A stretch of 64,000 nt of DNA from Bedellia somnulentella (taxonomy: Eukaryota; Arthropoda; Insecta; Lepidoptera; Bedelliidae): the NCBI GenBank assembly GCA_963576735.1, contig OY755173.1, forward strand, positions 14,974,873 through 15,038,872, given 5' to 3'. Below are positions 11,399-22,937 of the stretch, piece by piece; positions within the stretch are counted from its first letter, which is position 1, and each line of letters starts with the position of its first letter. A model generated the notes under the pieces. It was given only the letters and a program-made list of their open reading frames with translations, had not been told where the DNA came from and did no database searches. The position numbers and the translations under genes were made by a program.

Positions 11399-11772
11399 AT
11401 AACATAATAACATAAACATAAACGTTCACGCCGAATATCCCCGAAGGGGTTGGCAGAGGTACTAATACTTCTGAACATCACGTGACTTTGTCACCTGGTG
11501 TTCAGAGTACCCACGTTTTGCATGGACAGTGTACTCACGTGATAGGGGGTAGGCCTATCGCCGTTTTGTACGAATACACTGTCACATGACTGAGTACAAC
11601 TCAGCCATGTAGGTTTCCTCACGATGTTTTCCCTCACCGTTACCAACCATGATAAATTAACCACACATATGTCTTTAGAAAAGACAAATTGGTGTAGGCC
11701 CGACCCAGGATTTGAACACCAGTCGTTTGCACGATAACCGAGTGTTCTACCCACTGGGCTATCGCGGTGCTA
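11399..11772 (-). mobile_element. SINE-A, full length with TSD
   Basis: A tRNA-headed SINE on the minus strand. The head has an A box, TAGCCCAGTGGG, and a B box, GTGTTCAAATCC. The body has CACGTGA palindromes. The 3' end is GGTTGGCAGAG-type plus (TATGT)n, seen inverted at the left. It is flanked by TTCTTGTATTC (11388-11398 and 11773-11783). The 87-codon frame inside is not a gene. Confidence 0.92.
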
Positions 11773-11783
11773 TTCTTGTATTC

Positions 11784-12319
11784 CTTTCAATGTTTATAAT
11801 AAGGCTATAATGTTGACATAATATTTTATGACACGATTGCGCATAAATGTTCTGTACACACAAATTAGCCTATTTTTATAACTTCTAACCACTACTGGTC
11901 TTGATCATTTATTTTATTCCAGTATCAGACAGGAAAAACTATAAACAAGTCCCCATAATTTCCCTATATGCGACTCTCACCTTATCGTATGACCGAATGT
12001 GTATACGTCTGCCTTAAATTCAATTTTACTTTCTGTAACTATGATTATTTTTATAGATACCAAAGTAATCGCATAGAACTGTGTGTAACCAATTTGCATT
12101 ATAATTATAGTCTCATCAATCAATGAACAATCCAGGCAATGCGATAAAACCATTGTTTACACTTGTAATTAGTGAACTGGCATAATAATCTGTTTACTTT
12201 GGCGCACTGACGTTGGACGATAACAGTAAGGAAATATTCTGTTCTGGTGCTGAAGTCTGAGTCAGGGTGACCACGAGATACTGCTATGTATTTCCTGTAA
12301 CGGGTTCTTAAATATATGA
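11784..12319. other. Unassigned AT-rich stretch
   Basis: No recognisable gene or repeat. Confidence 0.5.
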
Positions 12320-12321
12320 AA

Positions 12322-12546
12322 ATACATACATACATATACTCACGGCTATAAATCCCCAGAAGGAGTAGCCAGAGCTAAGGAATCAGAAATTCCTCAGCCA
12401 CTTTTGGAAAGTTGAGTGGGGCAAAGATGGTAAAATAAAATTTATTGGTGATGGGTCTCCAACCGCATTGCCCAAAAATCCCTCAATACCGTTAGTCGCC
12501 TCTTACGTACACCCATCGGATGAAATAGGGTTGTGCTATTCTATTC
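12322..12546 (-). mobile_element. SINE-B, near full length
   Basis: Tail to head order is complete except for the outermost head. It stops at GTGCTATTCTATTC. It lies directly before a second copy in the same orientation. Confidence 0.85.
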
Positions 12547-12555
12547 TAATATAAA

Positions 12556-12662
12556 ACATACATACATATACTCACGGCTATAAATCCCTAAACGGGGTAG
12601 CCAGAGCTTTGGAATGAGTAATTCCTCAGCTACTTTTGGAAGTTGAATGGGGAAAAGATACG
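12556..12662 (-). mobile_element. SINE-B, 3' portion only
   Basis: CATACATACATATACTCACG to GGGGAAAAGATA, after which identity ends, so the copy is 5'-truncated. It forms a direct pair with the preceding copy, about 10 bp apart. Confidence 0.8.
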
Positions 12663-13119
12663 ACCAGTGCAAGCTGGTTGGGGTCATTTTTTTGTAATGA
12701 TCACTTATTACGACACCTTTACACCTGCATTCGTGATAGTGATAATTAAAACTATTCATATCGTCGGAGGCTGTGATGAAATTCGTGTTCTATTATTATG
12801 CGTTCAAAAATTAAACAACACAGTTATTTTTCTAATTGAGGTGGCAAAATTATGATATTGACTCCTTCGAAGATATAAGAGTCAACCAACAAAGGAGTTT
12901 TGGGAGATGAGTTCGACTTGAACATCTGTGAAATTTCGGTTCCTCTACAACAAAATATGAAATAATAAAAAAAAAATTATGATACCGTTGATATGTTAGT
13001 AAAGTTACATTTTCATTTACGCAATTAGAATTTACCTCAGGTATAATGCAATGACGTATGTGTCATACTACTATTTTCAACACAATTGAGCAGAAAATAA
13101 GTATTGATTCAAAAGTATA
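12663..13119. other. Unassigned stretch
   Basis: A 70-codon plus frame and a 72-codon minus frame overlap here and in the SINE. Neither has coding signs. Confidence 0.45.
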
Positions 13120-13509
13120 TATATTATACTGCTACTAATATAAATCCTTGAATTCGATGATAAATGAAAATGGAAAAATAAAATATTTCAGTTTTCTTCC
13201 CCGCCCGCTTACTGGCTGGCATAGGTAACTAATATATTATTTAATTTAAGTACGAAAAAGTTTGCAAATTAATCTAAAACATATTTTTCAAAAAATATTT
13301 ATTTTAAATATTTAATTATGATATAGTAAACCTATAGTATGAAATGCAAATTCTATTTTGAAATAATATAAGTACATTTTGTTGTGCTAAGTGATATGAT
13401 AACTGATAAGGTTTGCCCACCTCTAATATTTTATTTTAATTTTATTATTTTATATTATATTACCAAGAAAAAAATTAAATGGCATAACAACGTTTGCCGG
13501 GTCAGCTAG
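13120..13509 (+). mobile_element. Possible Helitron-like element (3' end clear)
   Basis: The right end AACGTTTGCCGGGTCAG-CTAG followed by T fits a Helitron 3' terminus. The CTACTAATATAAATCC start is typical of arthropod non-autonomous elements, but the left boundary is uncertain. The body is extremely AT-rich and non-coding. Confidence 0.4.
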
Positions 13510-14001
13510 TATAAAATACAATATAGATACTAAAGAGATTATTATGCACACATCGATCGTTTAATGTTCCTCAAATAATAAGAGACTTTCATTCAAAAAT
13601 AACGATCTATAAAAGCAAATGCCAACGCCATTTTGGACTGAAAACTACATACAATGTTCCAATTAACCCGTAAATTAGTATACTCTTCACAAAACTATTT
13701 AGATTTATAGCTGTTCGGCTATTTTAGATATACGATTTTGTCCGTTTTATTGTTTTGAAACATAACATGACTACTTGTTTTGTAGGACTATTTAGTCAAT
13801 GCGGTGGACCCTCTACTACTAACTATTACCTCGAATAGGCTCTGATTATGCTTCCCGCTGGGGACAAAAAATTGTGATGAATATACTATACTACGATAAG
13901 TAATGATTATTATCTTATGATGGGTTATCGAACTTCGTAAAGTTATAGGTTCCTTTAAGACAAAACTATCTTATCGTATTTTCAGTACTGAAAAATAAAT
14001 A
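13510..14001. other. Unassigned stretch
   Basis: Nothing recognisable. Confidence 0.5.
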
Positions 14002-14205
14002 AGGCAATGTTAAGATGGTTTGAGCGCAAACACAGGATAGATGACAATAATTTGGGTAAACTTGAACAAAGTGGATAGTACCTAGATGAAGAGCAGAGAG
14101 GACACGTTTAGAGTAAATAGAGCATGTGCATCAAAACCGGCATCTGCAGTGTACAGAATAAACGAGCATTGCAATATTGATGAAAGTATATAAAGCACAA
14201 AGTGA
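14002..14205 (+). mobile_element. LINE-P, diverged coding relic
   Basis: AATGTTAAGATGGTTTGAGC (MLRWF) followed by GATAGATGACAATAATTTGG (…IDDNNLGK) matches the LRWFGHIERMDDRKLVK segment of the better copy at 25261-25569. Later parts are shifted and barely alignable. Confidence 0.5.
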
Positions 14206-15670
14206 TTGCAGGATATTACAATACAAATCTTAAGCTCTTGCTACTACTCGTAATTGCCATACAAACATCTCCTTGCCAGCAGGAGCCCAAGTAATGTTAA
14301 CTCATTATGAGAGATCAAATTGGTTACATACAAAAGTGACAAACTGTGATAGTGAACAATTTAGGACGTCCACAATACTACTGAGAATATGACGAGTTTG
14401 CATTCGTAAGGTTCGTAAGGTATCAAGTGGTTGTGGAAAAAACGAGTACCTTACCATAAAAAACCATTCCAATTGTTTCAAGTTCAAGCACCTGTTCGTA
14501 CATTTAGTTATTACTGGTAACTGCACGAACTGTGATTTAATCATTTTACCTGCCTAATTGTTTTTAATGCGGGCAATAAATTTTCCTTTTCCTTTGTATA
14601 ATTCCGTTGGTGGAAAAATAATTTTACAATGAATGATGACTAGAAGTACAAGAAGTAGAAGTATAAGTTACCATGCCAGCCTACCCTCTCTGGCACATAC
14701 TCTTTTTGATCTAATGTATCGTCTGAGGTCGATCAATACTGACATTACCAACTTGTTCTATGGAACCTTGTGAAGTTTTAAAAACATATCCAAACTATCA
14801 CAGCTAGAGTTGCTAAAGGGTGATTCCCTAGCTTCGGTTAACCCTTTTCGATAATTATAAATCAATTTATCATTGATTTATTTTAATATTTAACCGATTG
14901 AATGGATAGACCATTATAAAATAATTGATGGCTATATCTGGACTCATAAATCATTCATACAACGGCATTTCCGTCATATCAGATGACAACCACGGTGACA
15001 TGTATAGGTTAACCGACATAAATGGATTCATTTAAATTGGAACCCTTCAAAGCACTCACATCCATCCCAGAGTAGTTTAATGAGTGCATAAAATCAAAAT
15101 CACATGCATCCAACGAATTAATTTCGTTTAATTAGTATAGTAAATTACTCGCACTGCGCAGGTAATGTGGGGTTAACAACCGTGATACTGAAGATACAAA
15201 CAACTGTATTAGTAAACATGTCGTGTGCAAAGTCAACATTCACACGCAACAGATGTTTGGCTTCCTGTTTACCGCTTCCAGTAATTAATGGAACTGTGAA
15301 TAGCCTGGTACTGTCTTATTGATTGGTCGTGTGAAAACATCTCATTGACTTACCGGCTGTTACGGCACCTAATTATGTTTGCAATTCACTATTGACACAA
15401 TCCTTTTTTTAACCGTCAACTATAACGTTCATCCTCGACGTTTATAGCTACCTATTAAGGCAATTATGTCTCGTAAAGAAATACTTGCGGTGATGTAATA
15501 GTCGTACTTTTAATTAAATTTTTAACGAAATAGTAAAGAGCTATGAATTTTTCGAAGAAAATCACGACTTAGAAGAAAGAAGTAAAAGCAGTACCTACTA
15601 TAGTTTGTTTATAATGGGATAATCTCTGAGGCGGGAATAGGTTCACAAAGTATAAAATGTAATTTATCAT
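14206..15670. other. Unassigned; weak cysteine-containing frame at 14222-14560
   Basis: Between 14222 and 14560 one plus frame stays open except for a single TGA and contains several cysteines (…TKVTNCDSEQF… and …VITGNCTNCDL…). No family is recognised, so no gene is called. The remainder shows nothing. Confidence 0.35.
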
Positions 15671-15681
15671 TGATCTATTTA

Positions 15682-16047
15682 CATAACATAACATAACATA
15701 AACGTTCACGCCGAATATCCCCTAAGGGGTTGGCAGAGGTACTAATACTTCTGAACATCACGTGACTTTGTCACCTGGTGTTCAGAGTACCCACGTTTTG
15801 CATGGACAGTGTACTCACGTGATAGGGGGCAGGCCTATCGCCGTTTTGTACGAATACACTGTCACACAACTAAGTACAACTCAGCCATGTGGGTTTCCTC
15901 ACGATGTTTTCCCTCACCGTTAACAACCATGATAAATTAACCACACATATGTCTTTAGAAAAGACAAATTGGTGTAGGCCCGACCCAGGATTTGAACACT
16001 AGTCGTTTGCACGTTAACCGAGTGTTCTACCCACTGGGCTATCACGG
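15682..16047 (-). mobile_element. SINE-A, full length with TSD
   Basis: Nearly identical to the copy at 11399, with the tRNA-like head at the right and the (TATGT)n tail inverted at the left. The target-site duplication TGATCTATTTA is at 15671-15681 and 16048-16058. Low divergence suggests recent activity. Confidence 0.93.
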
Positions 16048-16322
16048 TGATCTATTTAATTGATAAATAATAAATTAAATATATATTAATCAACAGTTAT
16101 TTAATAGTGAAAGCATTTTTATAAACTTCATACTTTACTGGTTCAAGAAATAGACCTTACCTTAGCACCTACTGTGATGATCCTTAATATTCAAGCAAAA
16201 GATTCACGAGTATGGAATAGTTAGGTTCCTTTGATGAAAGAAGTTTTGAAATCGGTTGAGTGGTGTTGGAGCCTTTTCATTAGAAAGAAATAAAAAAAAT
16301 ATTTTCCCTACTATATACATAC

Positions 16323-16617
16323 GATTGCTGTGTAGTGTCGGCATAGATTGTTGTGTAGTGTCGGCATAGATTGCTGTGTAGTGTCGGCATAGAATAACAC
16401 TACCCCATTTCTTCCGGTGGGTGAACGTAAGCGGCGACTAACGGATTTGGAGCTTTTAAGGGATTTTTGGGCAATGTGGTTGGAGACCCATCACCGAAAA
16501 CCTTTATTTTACCATCTTTTCCCCACTAAAATTTCCAAACGTGGCTGAGGAAATTCCAATTCCTTAGCTCTGGCTACCCCTTCTAGGGATTTATAGCCGT
16601 GAGCATATGTATGTATG
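16323..16617 (+). mobile_element. SINE-B with triplicated 5' head and TSD
   Basis: The first 23 bp (GATTGCTGTGTAGTGTCGGC plus ATA) occur three times in tandem at 16323, 16346 and 16369, before the normal body. The element is flanked by TATATACATAC (16312-16322 and 16618-16628), so the triplication lies inside the inserted unit. Confidence 0.9.
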
Positions 16618-16690
16618 TATATACATACAAGTACCTTATATCTGTGTAGAAAATCTGAAGTGTGCTTAGTTAATACGAGTATGTAATGTT

Positions 16691-16835
16691 GACGAGTGGA
16701 TAGGTGACTAGCTTCTCGGTCCGGAGGTTGCGGGTTCGATCCCCGCTGAGAGCAACATTTATTTGATGAGCATACATAATTATTTTTAGTCTTGAAAGTT
16801 ATTTATATATGTATTATAAAACATTACACATATGC
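16691..16835 (+). mobile_element. SINE-C, tRNA-headed
   Basis: Head GACGAGTGGATAGGTGACTA, B box GGTTCGATCCCC, then GCAACATTT and a (TA)-rich 3' region containing TAGTCTTG. The second copy at 46998 has a better A box (TGGCCGAGTGG). The head is not an intact tRNA: the anticodon arm is not foldable. Confidence 0.75.
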
Positions 16836-16973
16836 TGTAGTTATGGATCTGTCGAAATGGCTTAGATAAGCACTAAATTTTTTTTCCGCGGTAGATGGAA
16901 CAAACGACTAAGCCTTTTGATCTCGTTAGGCGTTGTTGCCAGGGATCCATCACAAGTCATACTATATTTTACT

Positions 16974-17178
16974 ATAATTTAATGTTTTTTGACATGAATT
17001 CCTCATGTGGGGATTATTACTCATAAATAAAAGATGTTATTAAAGAAAAGAAAGGTCCCCCGAAGGTCGCGGGTTCGAACCCCGCCAGTGTCGAAATATT
17101 TCTTTCCTTTAATAACATCTTTTATTTATGAGTAATAATCCCCACATGAGGAATTCATGTCAAAAAACATTAAATTAT
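16974..17178. mobile_element. Tyr-hairpin element, near-perfect 80-bp palindrome
   Basis: Two inverted 80-bp arms (16974-17053 and 17099-17178) differ at one position. Each contains CCTCATGTGGGGATTATTAC. The 45-bp loop between them holds the 3' half of the tRNA-like body (GGTCGCGGGTTCGAACCCCG), i.e. the T-arm/B box without the 5' half. Other family members at 22938 and 43233 keep the whole tRNA-like body, so this looks like a rearranged or minimal derivative. Confidence 0.9.
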
Positions 17179-17289
17179 GTGATAGTTAGGCGTTTCCAAC
17201 ATTTACATTCTATCTGAAAAGGTAGACAAGTGGCCGTCCGAATTAGTTAAAATTCGGAGGTAGGAAACGCAAACACTACTTGAACGTGT

Positions 17290-17450
17290 AAAAAAGAAAC
17301 AAAGGATAGAGAAATTTCGCGCTGGATGCCAACTGACACTGTAGCTCAGTTGGCAGAGCGACGGGGGCGTATACCCGAAGGTCGCGGGTTCGAACCCCGC
17401 CAGTGTCGAAATTTTTCTTTCCTTTAATAACATCTTTTATTTATGAGTAT
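17290..17450 (+). mobile_element. Tyr-hairpin element with tRNA-like body
   Basis: The tRNA-like segment at 17335-17407 pairs GACACTG with CAGTGTC (7 bp). It has an A-box-like TAGCTCAGTTGG and a B box, GGTTCGAACCC. The anticodon loop region reads GCGTATA (GTA, tyrosine-like), but an extra G spoils the stem and the base before GTA is C rather than T. The family 3' flank follows (TTTCTTTCCTTTAATAAC). It is a repeat, not a working tRNA gene. Confidence 0.8.
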
Positions 17451-18056
17451 ATTTTACTATGTTTTGTCCAATTTAAATATCAATTTTTTTACCTCTGAGT
17501 TATAGAGCCATTATATCTACACAAATAACAATACAATAATAAACACAAGCAGGTAAATAAAGTTAAGTACCGTCAATGTAAATGTGAGTACAAAATATGC
17601 GTATTACGTAAATGGAGTTGAATTGCCGTCAGAGCAGTTCGATCCAGACATGTCCCTAGACAGGGCATGACCCCTTATCAATATGCGCAAGCGCCGGCCA
17701 AAGAGCAGCGCACTGTTTCATTTAGATCCAGTACAATGGACAGTGGAACAAACCCAATATTCTTCAATACGCATTTATCTGGACTAAATAACATATGTAC
17801 GAAAACGGAATATTCTTACTGACGTAATTGTGACGAACGTTACATACATTGAGTTTTGTTTTTTTTTGCTCTTTAAGTTTTGGTTGCTGAAGTGGTTGGT
17901 TTGAAAGTAGATTTAACAATGTTATAGTTAAGGATGTATATCCCAAAAAGAGGAATACAGACATTAAGAATTTTAAAAACTATCGCAAGTTTTGGAAGAT
18001 AAACCTTTGCTATTGTAAACCAAACATAGCTTAAAAGTATAAGTATAAATAGAAAT
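17451..18056. other. Unassigned stretch
   Basis: No gene or known repeat recognised. Confidence 0.5.
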
Positions 18057-18175
18057 AGTTATAAACCTATTCTCAAACCTACCGCATGTGAGTGAAAAAT
18101 TTCATCAAAATCGGTGAAGCAGTTTTGGAGGAGTTTGGTGACAAACACATTAATTTATATATTAGAAGTATTCTA
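18057..18175 (+). repeat. Fragment of a common arthropod interspersed repeat
   Basis: Contains TTTCATCAAAATCGGTGAAG, CAGTTTTGGAGGAGTTTGGT, then ATATATTAGAAG. This wording is common near the ends of non-autonomous insect elements. Class and limits are uncertain. Confidence 0.4.
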
Positions 18176-18644
18176 TGGATGTTTTCTATTCTATCACGAT
18201 ATGTGCACGTCGCGATGTTATGTCTAACGAATATATAAAATTACACGGATCACTACTTGACATCAGATATGTTGATGTCTTAACGACCGATAGTATTTGT
18301 TTATTAGATAAAGATAAGTATTTAGTTTTTCCATGGCTAGTATAATCAAATGAAATATACATTTTGATGTTGTTCAGAAATTTATTGATACTTGAGTTCG
18401 TTATGTGATGGGAATTCTACAGTAAATTTCAGTAAGAATATGTAGTTTTCTTTCTTTAGTCGATCTTTAATCGACCACAGACGACCGCGGCATGTATTTC
18501 AAATGTCTGTGCTTCAGCTATACGGATTTATGGGTAGTTTGTTTTACTGATTGAATATTATCTGAGCGATGCGTTGTGCACTCTTTATTTGCATCAACTT
18601 CACTGTGCAAAGTTTCCTACTCCTGCGTCCGCAGTATTTTCGAA

Positions 18645-18897
18645 AAAAAATACATATACTCAAGACGTTAGTTTGGTCGTTTAGTGGCAACATCTCTAGC
18701 TTCGTTCAGATCCATCAATATTGTCATACATACTGTTTTATTCTTCACACTACGGACACCTGCCTTTTCACCTGAGGAAACTCTATATTTGATCCAAATG
18801 TCCTCCGAGGTCGTCCTCTACTAACATTATCTTCCACATTGGCTTTGTAGATCTCTTTCACCATTTTACTGTCATCTATCCTCTCTATGTGAGATTT
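18645..18897 (-). mobile_element. LINE-P, diverged C-terminal relic
   Basis: The minus strand covers the region from the GHIERMDD-like part to the tail: TCTAGCTTCGTTCAGATCCA, TTCTTCACACTACGGACACC, CGAGGTCGTCCTCTACTAAC and ATCTATCCTCTCTATGTGAG. Indels break the frame. The 68-codon plus frame overlapping it is a shadow. Confidence 0.75.
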
Positions 18898-20554
18898 TAC
18901 TTAAGTTACATACCGAGACAAAGATGACAAGGATTTTAATCCTCTCTCTGCAATAAACAAACAGGTTAACAGTGTTCCGGATAAATAAATGTGTAATCTC
19001 TTATAAGGAAATCCCAAAATCATATGTGGCCTTACGATACCCACGGAAAGAAGTGAGTTAGTGCTATTCTAACACAACACAGCATTCTAATAAAATCTTG
19101 AAAGAAGTTTCCGGAATTTTTACCGGGAAATGTGTATCATATAACTGCGAATGTAGACCGCTGACGTGTTATTTATTCTTACCAAAACGTAAACAAACAT
19201 GCCTTTATTTAAAAACTATTTATATTTTTTCAAGTTTGTTATTTTGATTGTTTGTTTGTTTGTTTGTCAAGGGTTATTTTCGGGATTAATTAACGATCAA
19301 AAAACACTTTCACAATCTAAAAGCTACACTATTCAGAAGAGCTATTTGCTTTATCATGACGCAAAATTACATAAGTGGTGTGCAATGATTGTAGAATTCT
19401 TAGATATTAGAAAAAAAACTTACCCGTATAGGTAGGGTAGTATACTAGGTATGAAATAAAACCCTAGAATTTTCTAGCCAAGAAACAAGTTCTCATGACT
19501 AACGGATCAAAAATTAAAGTTGTAAACTGAACCCGCGGCTTGCCTGACTAGTTCTAGTTCCTGTGTACCAATAACGCCGTTTAAACTTTAAATATTAAAA
19601 AAGTTAAGTTTTATCTGATTGAAATACCATTATAATTTACGTGAATTGGCTGAATTAATTAATTCACTAATTAAAATGATTTAGGGTCTGTTCAATATCC
19701 GAATAATTTACTAAAAGGTTTCTAACGCAAACTGTGGACGATAAAAGCTTATTTAACGTATAGAGTTTTTAGTCTTCTTTTCCTCTTTACATTCTAGTGT
19801 CTCAATTGGTGTATGGATCTTTGAAGCGATTTTTTACTTAATTCATCAGTACCTCAACTTGATAGCTTAATACCTAATTATATTAAATTAAATAACAGTT
19901 GACATAAAAACATCGAAATTATACTATTTAAAATACCAGAGGAGTGTATCGGAAAACTAGCTACTCTACTACTATAATTGCACATAAAATTTTAACTTAA
20001 AATGAAATGAAACATTGAAAGTGATTACAAACATCCGAAAAAAAATTTAAAGAAATTCCCTCAATAAATCATCTTCTTTTTTACACACACGCAACACAAT
20101 TTGAACATTTTACTTTACGCACGAGGTAATTAAGCTTACTAAAAATAACCTATGTATAATTAAATTTGAAAAAATATGATTATCCTACGTCACTAAAGTA
20201 TTTATAAGCATGAACTTGCTAATGAAATGGTATAGTCACAGTATTAAATTGGGTAGCAGTATCACCCATCATATTATTTAATTGAACAAGAGTGGATCAG
20301 CTCAGAGATAATTGCTAGTTATTATTTTTAAACACTAACCTCGTGGTGTACATGTGCGCTGGTCACGTGGGTACTTGCACGTTTTGTACATTAATGTCTG
20401 CGTCCATATCGTAAAACTGTGCTAAACTTTAATGCAGTTTTACGAGTATTAAATCGTTTCTGTTTTACTATAAAACTACTATATTGAAAACTTTAGTGGC
20501 TTCCGTCGTTTTTATGCTACCTAGAATGACAAAAGTACTAGTAAAATGACTCAA
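18898..20554. other. Mostly unassigned
   Basis: A 78-codon plus frame at 19199-19435 has a good start context (AACAAACATG) and a hydrophobic N-terminus (KFVILIVCLFVC). Part of that is a TTTG microsatellite, and no domain or splice structure is evident, so it is not called. Nothing else is seen. Confidence 0.4.
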
Positions 20555-20800
20555 AAACCTAAACGCTCACGCCTTATCCCCGAAAGGTTCAGAGTACCAA
20601 TATTTTGCTTCGACAGTAGATTCTCGTGGAATGAAGGCCTATCGCCGTTTTGCACGCCATGCCATGTGACGCTCCTCAGGATGTTAGTGTTGAGACTCAC
20701 CGTTAGCTACCTTGATAAACAAAGTACAAATATGACTTTAGAAATTTTACATAGTCGTGTAGGCCCGTTCAGGGTTTGAGTACATACTTTCTGCAGCGAA
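20555..20800 (-). mobile_element. SINE-A, old diverged copy
   Basis: Recognisable blocks are AAACGCTCACGCCTTATCCC, GAAGGCCTATCGCCGTTTTG, ACTCACCGTTAGCTACCTTG and GTGTAGGCCCGTTCAGGG. Several deletions are present. The 77-codon frame inside is not a gene. Confidence 0.75.
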
Positions 20801-21085
20801 GGCCATGCTCTAAAACAATTTGTATGCTCTATTAGCTCTCATCCAAGACTTTACCGGTGCAGATTATGAAATTGACCAATATTTAATTTAATTTATGTTT
20901 ACAAATATCTATCTTATTTTTTGTAATAACAGTAAAAACCAAATTCAAAATCTATATAAAAAGTGTCACCTCAGCCATTTCGATAATGATCAATCGATGT
21001 CATATTGAGTTTGTAAAGCCTAGATAGAATTAGTTACGTAATAGTGAATTTATACAAAGCAGCAATATGCCTGTCCCCTTGATCC

Positions 21086-21172
21086 TGAACACTAGGTGAC
21101 AGAATGACAGTTAATGTTAACCTCAATGTAATGTTCATGTTAGTGTATTGGTACCTCTGCCAACTGATTTCT
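21086..21172 (+). mobile_element. SINE-A fragment, diverged
   Basis: CTGAACACTAGGTGACAGAA and TATTGGTACCTCTGCCAAC match the 3' third of SINE-A. Confidence 0.55.
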
Positions 21173-21239
21173 TGCTTATTTCGCTCCTAATACTAACGTG
21201 ACACTTTTTTGCTTAATAATTTGTGGTAATATATTTTTA

Positions 21240-21455
21240 TACCCACATGGCTGAGTTGTACTTAGTCATGTGACAGTGTATTCGTACAAAACGGCGATAG
21301 GCCTGCCCCCTATCACGTGAGTACACTGTCTAAGCAAAACGTGGGTACCTTCCCTGGAACTAGATGGCGCTGCCATGTGAGTTCAGAAGTATTGGTACCT
21401 CTGCCAACCCCTTCGGGGATAAACGGCGTGAACGTTTATGTTATGTTATGTTTAT
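21240..21455 (+). mobile_element. SINE-A, 5'-truncated with TSD
   Basis: Starts inside the family at CCCACATGGCTGAGTTG and runs to the (TATGT)n tail. It carries a subfamily segment, GGAACTAGATGGCGCTGCC, shared with 47869-48262 in place of the CACCTGGTG segment. The duplication GTAATATATTTTTA is at 21226-21239, with its match at 21456-21469. Confidence 0.88.
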
Positions 21456-21883
21456 GTAATATATTTTTAATAAGGTTTTAGTGGTAACACTTCATGTACC
21501 ATTTATTCCATTCATCCTTACAAATATGTTGCTGATCTAAATTTAAATAGTCTCACGCAGGTATCAATTAATTTATTACTAATTTTATCGCAGCTCATAT
21601 TTGTTTTATTTATAAAAAGGTCTCATAATTATAGATAAGGAAATTATCTAAAATAGAATGACGTCGGAATATTGTGCATTAACTCGAGTCGTGACTGTTA
21701 TCAAATATTTCATTTAATAATGTGGACAACCTATATGTAAATATAAACTTACGACTTTGATTATTTGCGGGTTGCGAGCTAGATTTATTTTAAAAACAAT
21801 AATGTCTATCAACTAATGCATTAATATTATTGATGACTATATGAATACGTGAATATGTGAAAACCTTTTCTGGCTATGTTATT

Positions 21884-22428
21884 TTTTTTCGTTTTTTAGG
21901 GTTCCGTACGTCTAAATACAAAAACGGAACCCTTATAGGATCACTCGTGTGTCTGTCCGTCCGTCGCTTACAGTCAATTATCGCCGAATCTATTAGACCG
22001 ATTAAGTTGAAATTTGGTACACATATCAATTCCTGTGACGTGAGCAGATGAAATCTGTATATGGGGGGTCATTTTTGGAGGGGAAGGGGAAAATTTAAAA
22101 AAAAATCTGAAAACTGCATCGTGTGGCATATCAAATGAAAGGTCTTGTTGAGAAGATCTTAAATGTATTTTTTTGTAATTTTAAATTAAATAGTTTCCAA
22201 GTTATTCCAGAAAATAGACGAAAATTGACCATTCGCCCCCCCTTATCTTCGAAACTACTGATCCTAAAATTTTGAAAAAAATACAGAAATTAGTTTTCTC
22301 CTTATAGATTATAGGAAAACCTATAAGAAGTCCATGATATTAAAATAACATGGTAAATCACTCAATATCAACATCGTACGGAACCCTCTTCACGCGAGTT
22401 CAACTCGCACTTGTCCCCTTTTTTTACT
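21884..22428 (+). repeat. GGGTTCCGTAC interspersed repeat
   Basis: Starts with TTTTTTCGTTTTTTAGGGTT-type sequence and CCGTACG. It carries a CGGAACCCTTATAGGATCAC motif and GTGTCTGTCCGTCCGTCGC. It ends CGGAACCCTCTTCACGCGAG...CAACTCGCACTTGTCCCC. I recognise this as a very common lepidopteran repeat but cannot assign its class from sequence. The GGGTTCCGTACG start and CGTACGGAACCC near the end are inverted. Confidence 0.6.
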
Positions 22429-22937
22429 TAGACTATTGATACATCTAGGCTTATTTTTCTATATTTTGTGTTGAAGCTGTTTGTTTTCAAATAAATAAAT
22501 AACTTAAATGAATATATCCTTCAGTCCCGATTCCATGTTCCTTAGATTTAAATTAACTTTTGTAAAGAATTTTCATTACTTTTTATGCAGAATTTAGTCA
22601 AAATACTATTTATTCGTTTCTCTTTCTACTTAAAATATACTAGTCTTCACTTTACGAATTCATGTTAATGTTTATCTGTCTAAATAAGTTTATCATGAGA
22701 TTAAAAATAAATTAAAATATTCGGTTAATGATCGGTCATTGGATGTGTGTGTAGTATTCACTTTTCTACACTATCCTTACAGTATTTAATATTAGGAAAA
22801 ATTAGAATTTCTACTGTCTATTGGAACTGACTATGAAACCAAAAATTTAAATAGAATTAACCATCGCTTATATTTATGAAGACGAAATGAGAAGAAACTA
22901 CTTATCACATATACCTGTGAGGCTCAGACTAACAAAA
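22429..22937. other. Unassigned AT-rich stretch
   Basis: Nothing recognisable. Confidence 0.5.

Noticed and set aside
19199..19435. 78-codon frame with a signal-peptide-like start
   Set aside because: Good start context, but the hydrophobic stretch is partly a TTTG microsatellite and nothing follows that resembles a mature peptide or splice site.
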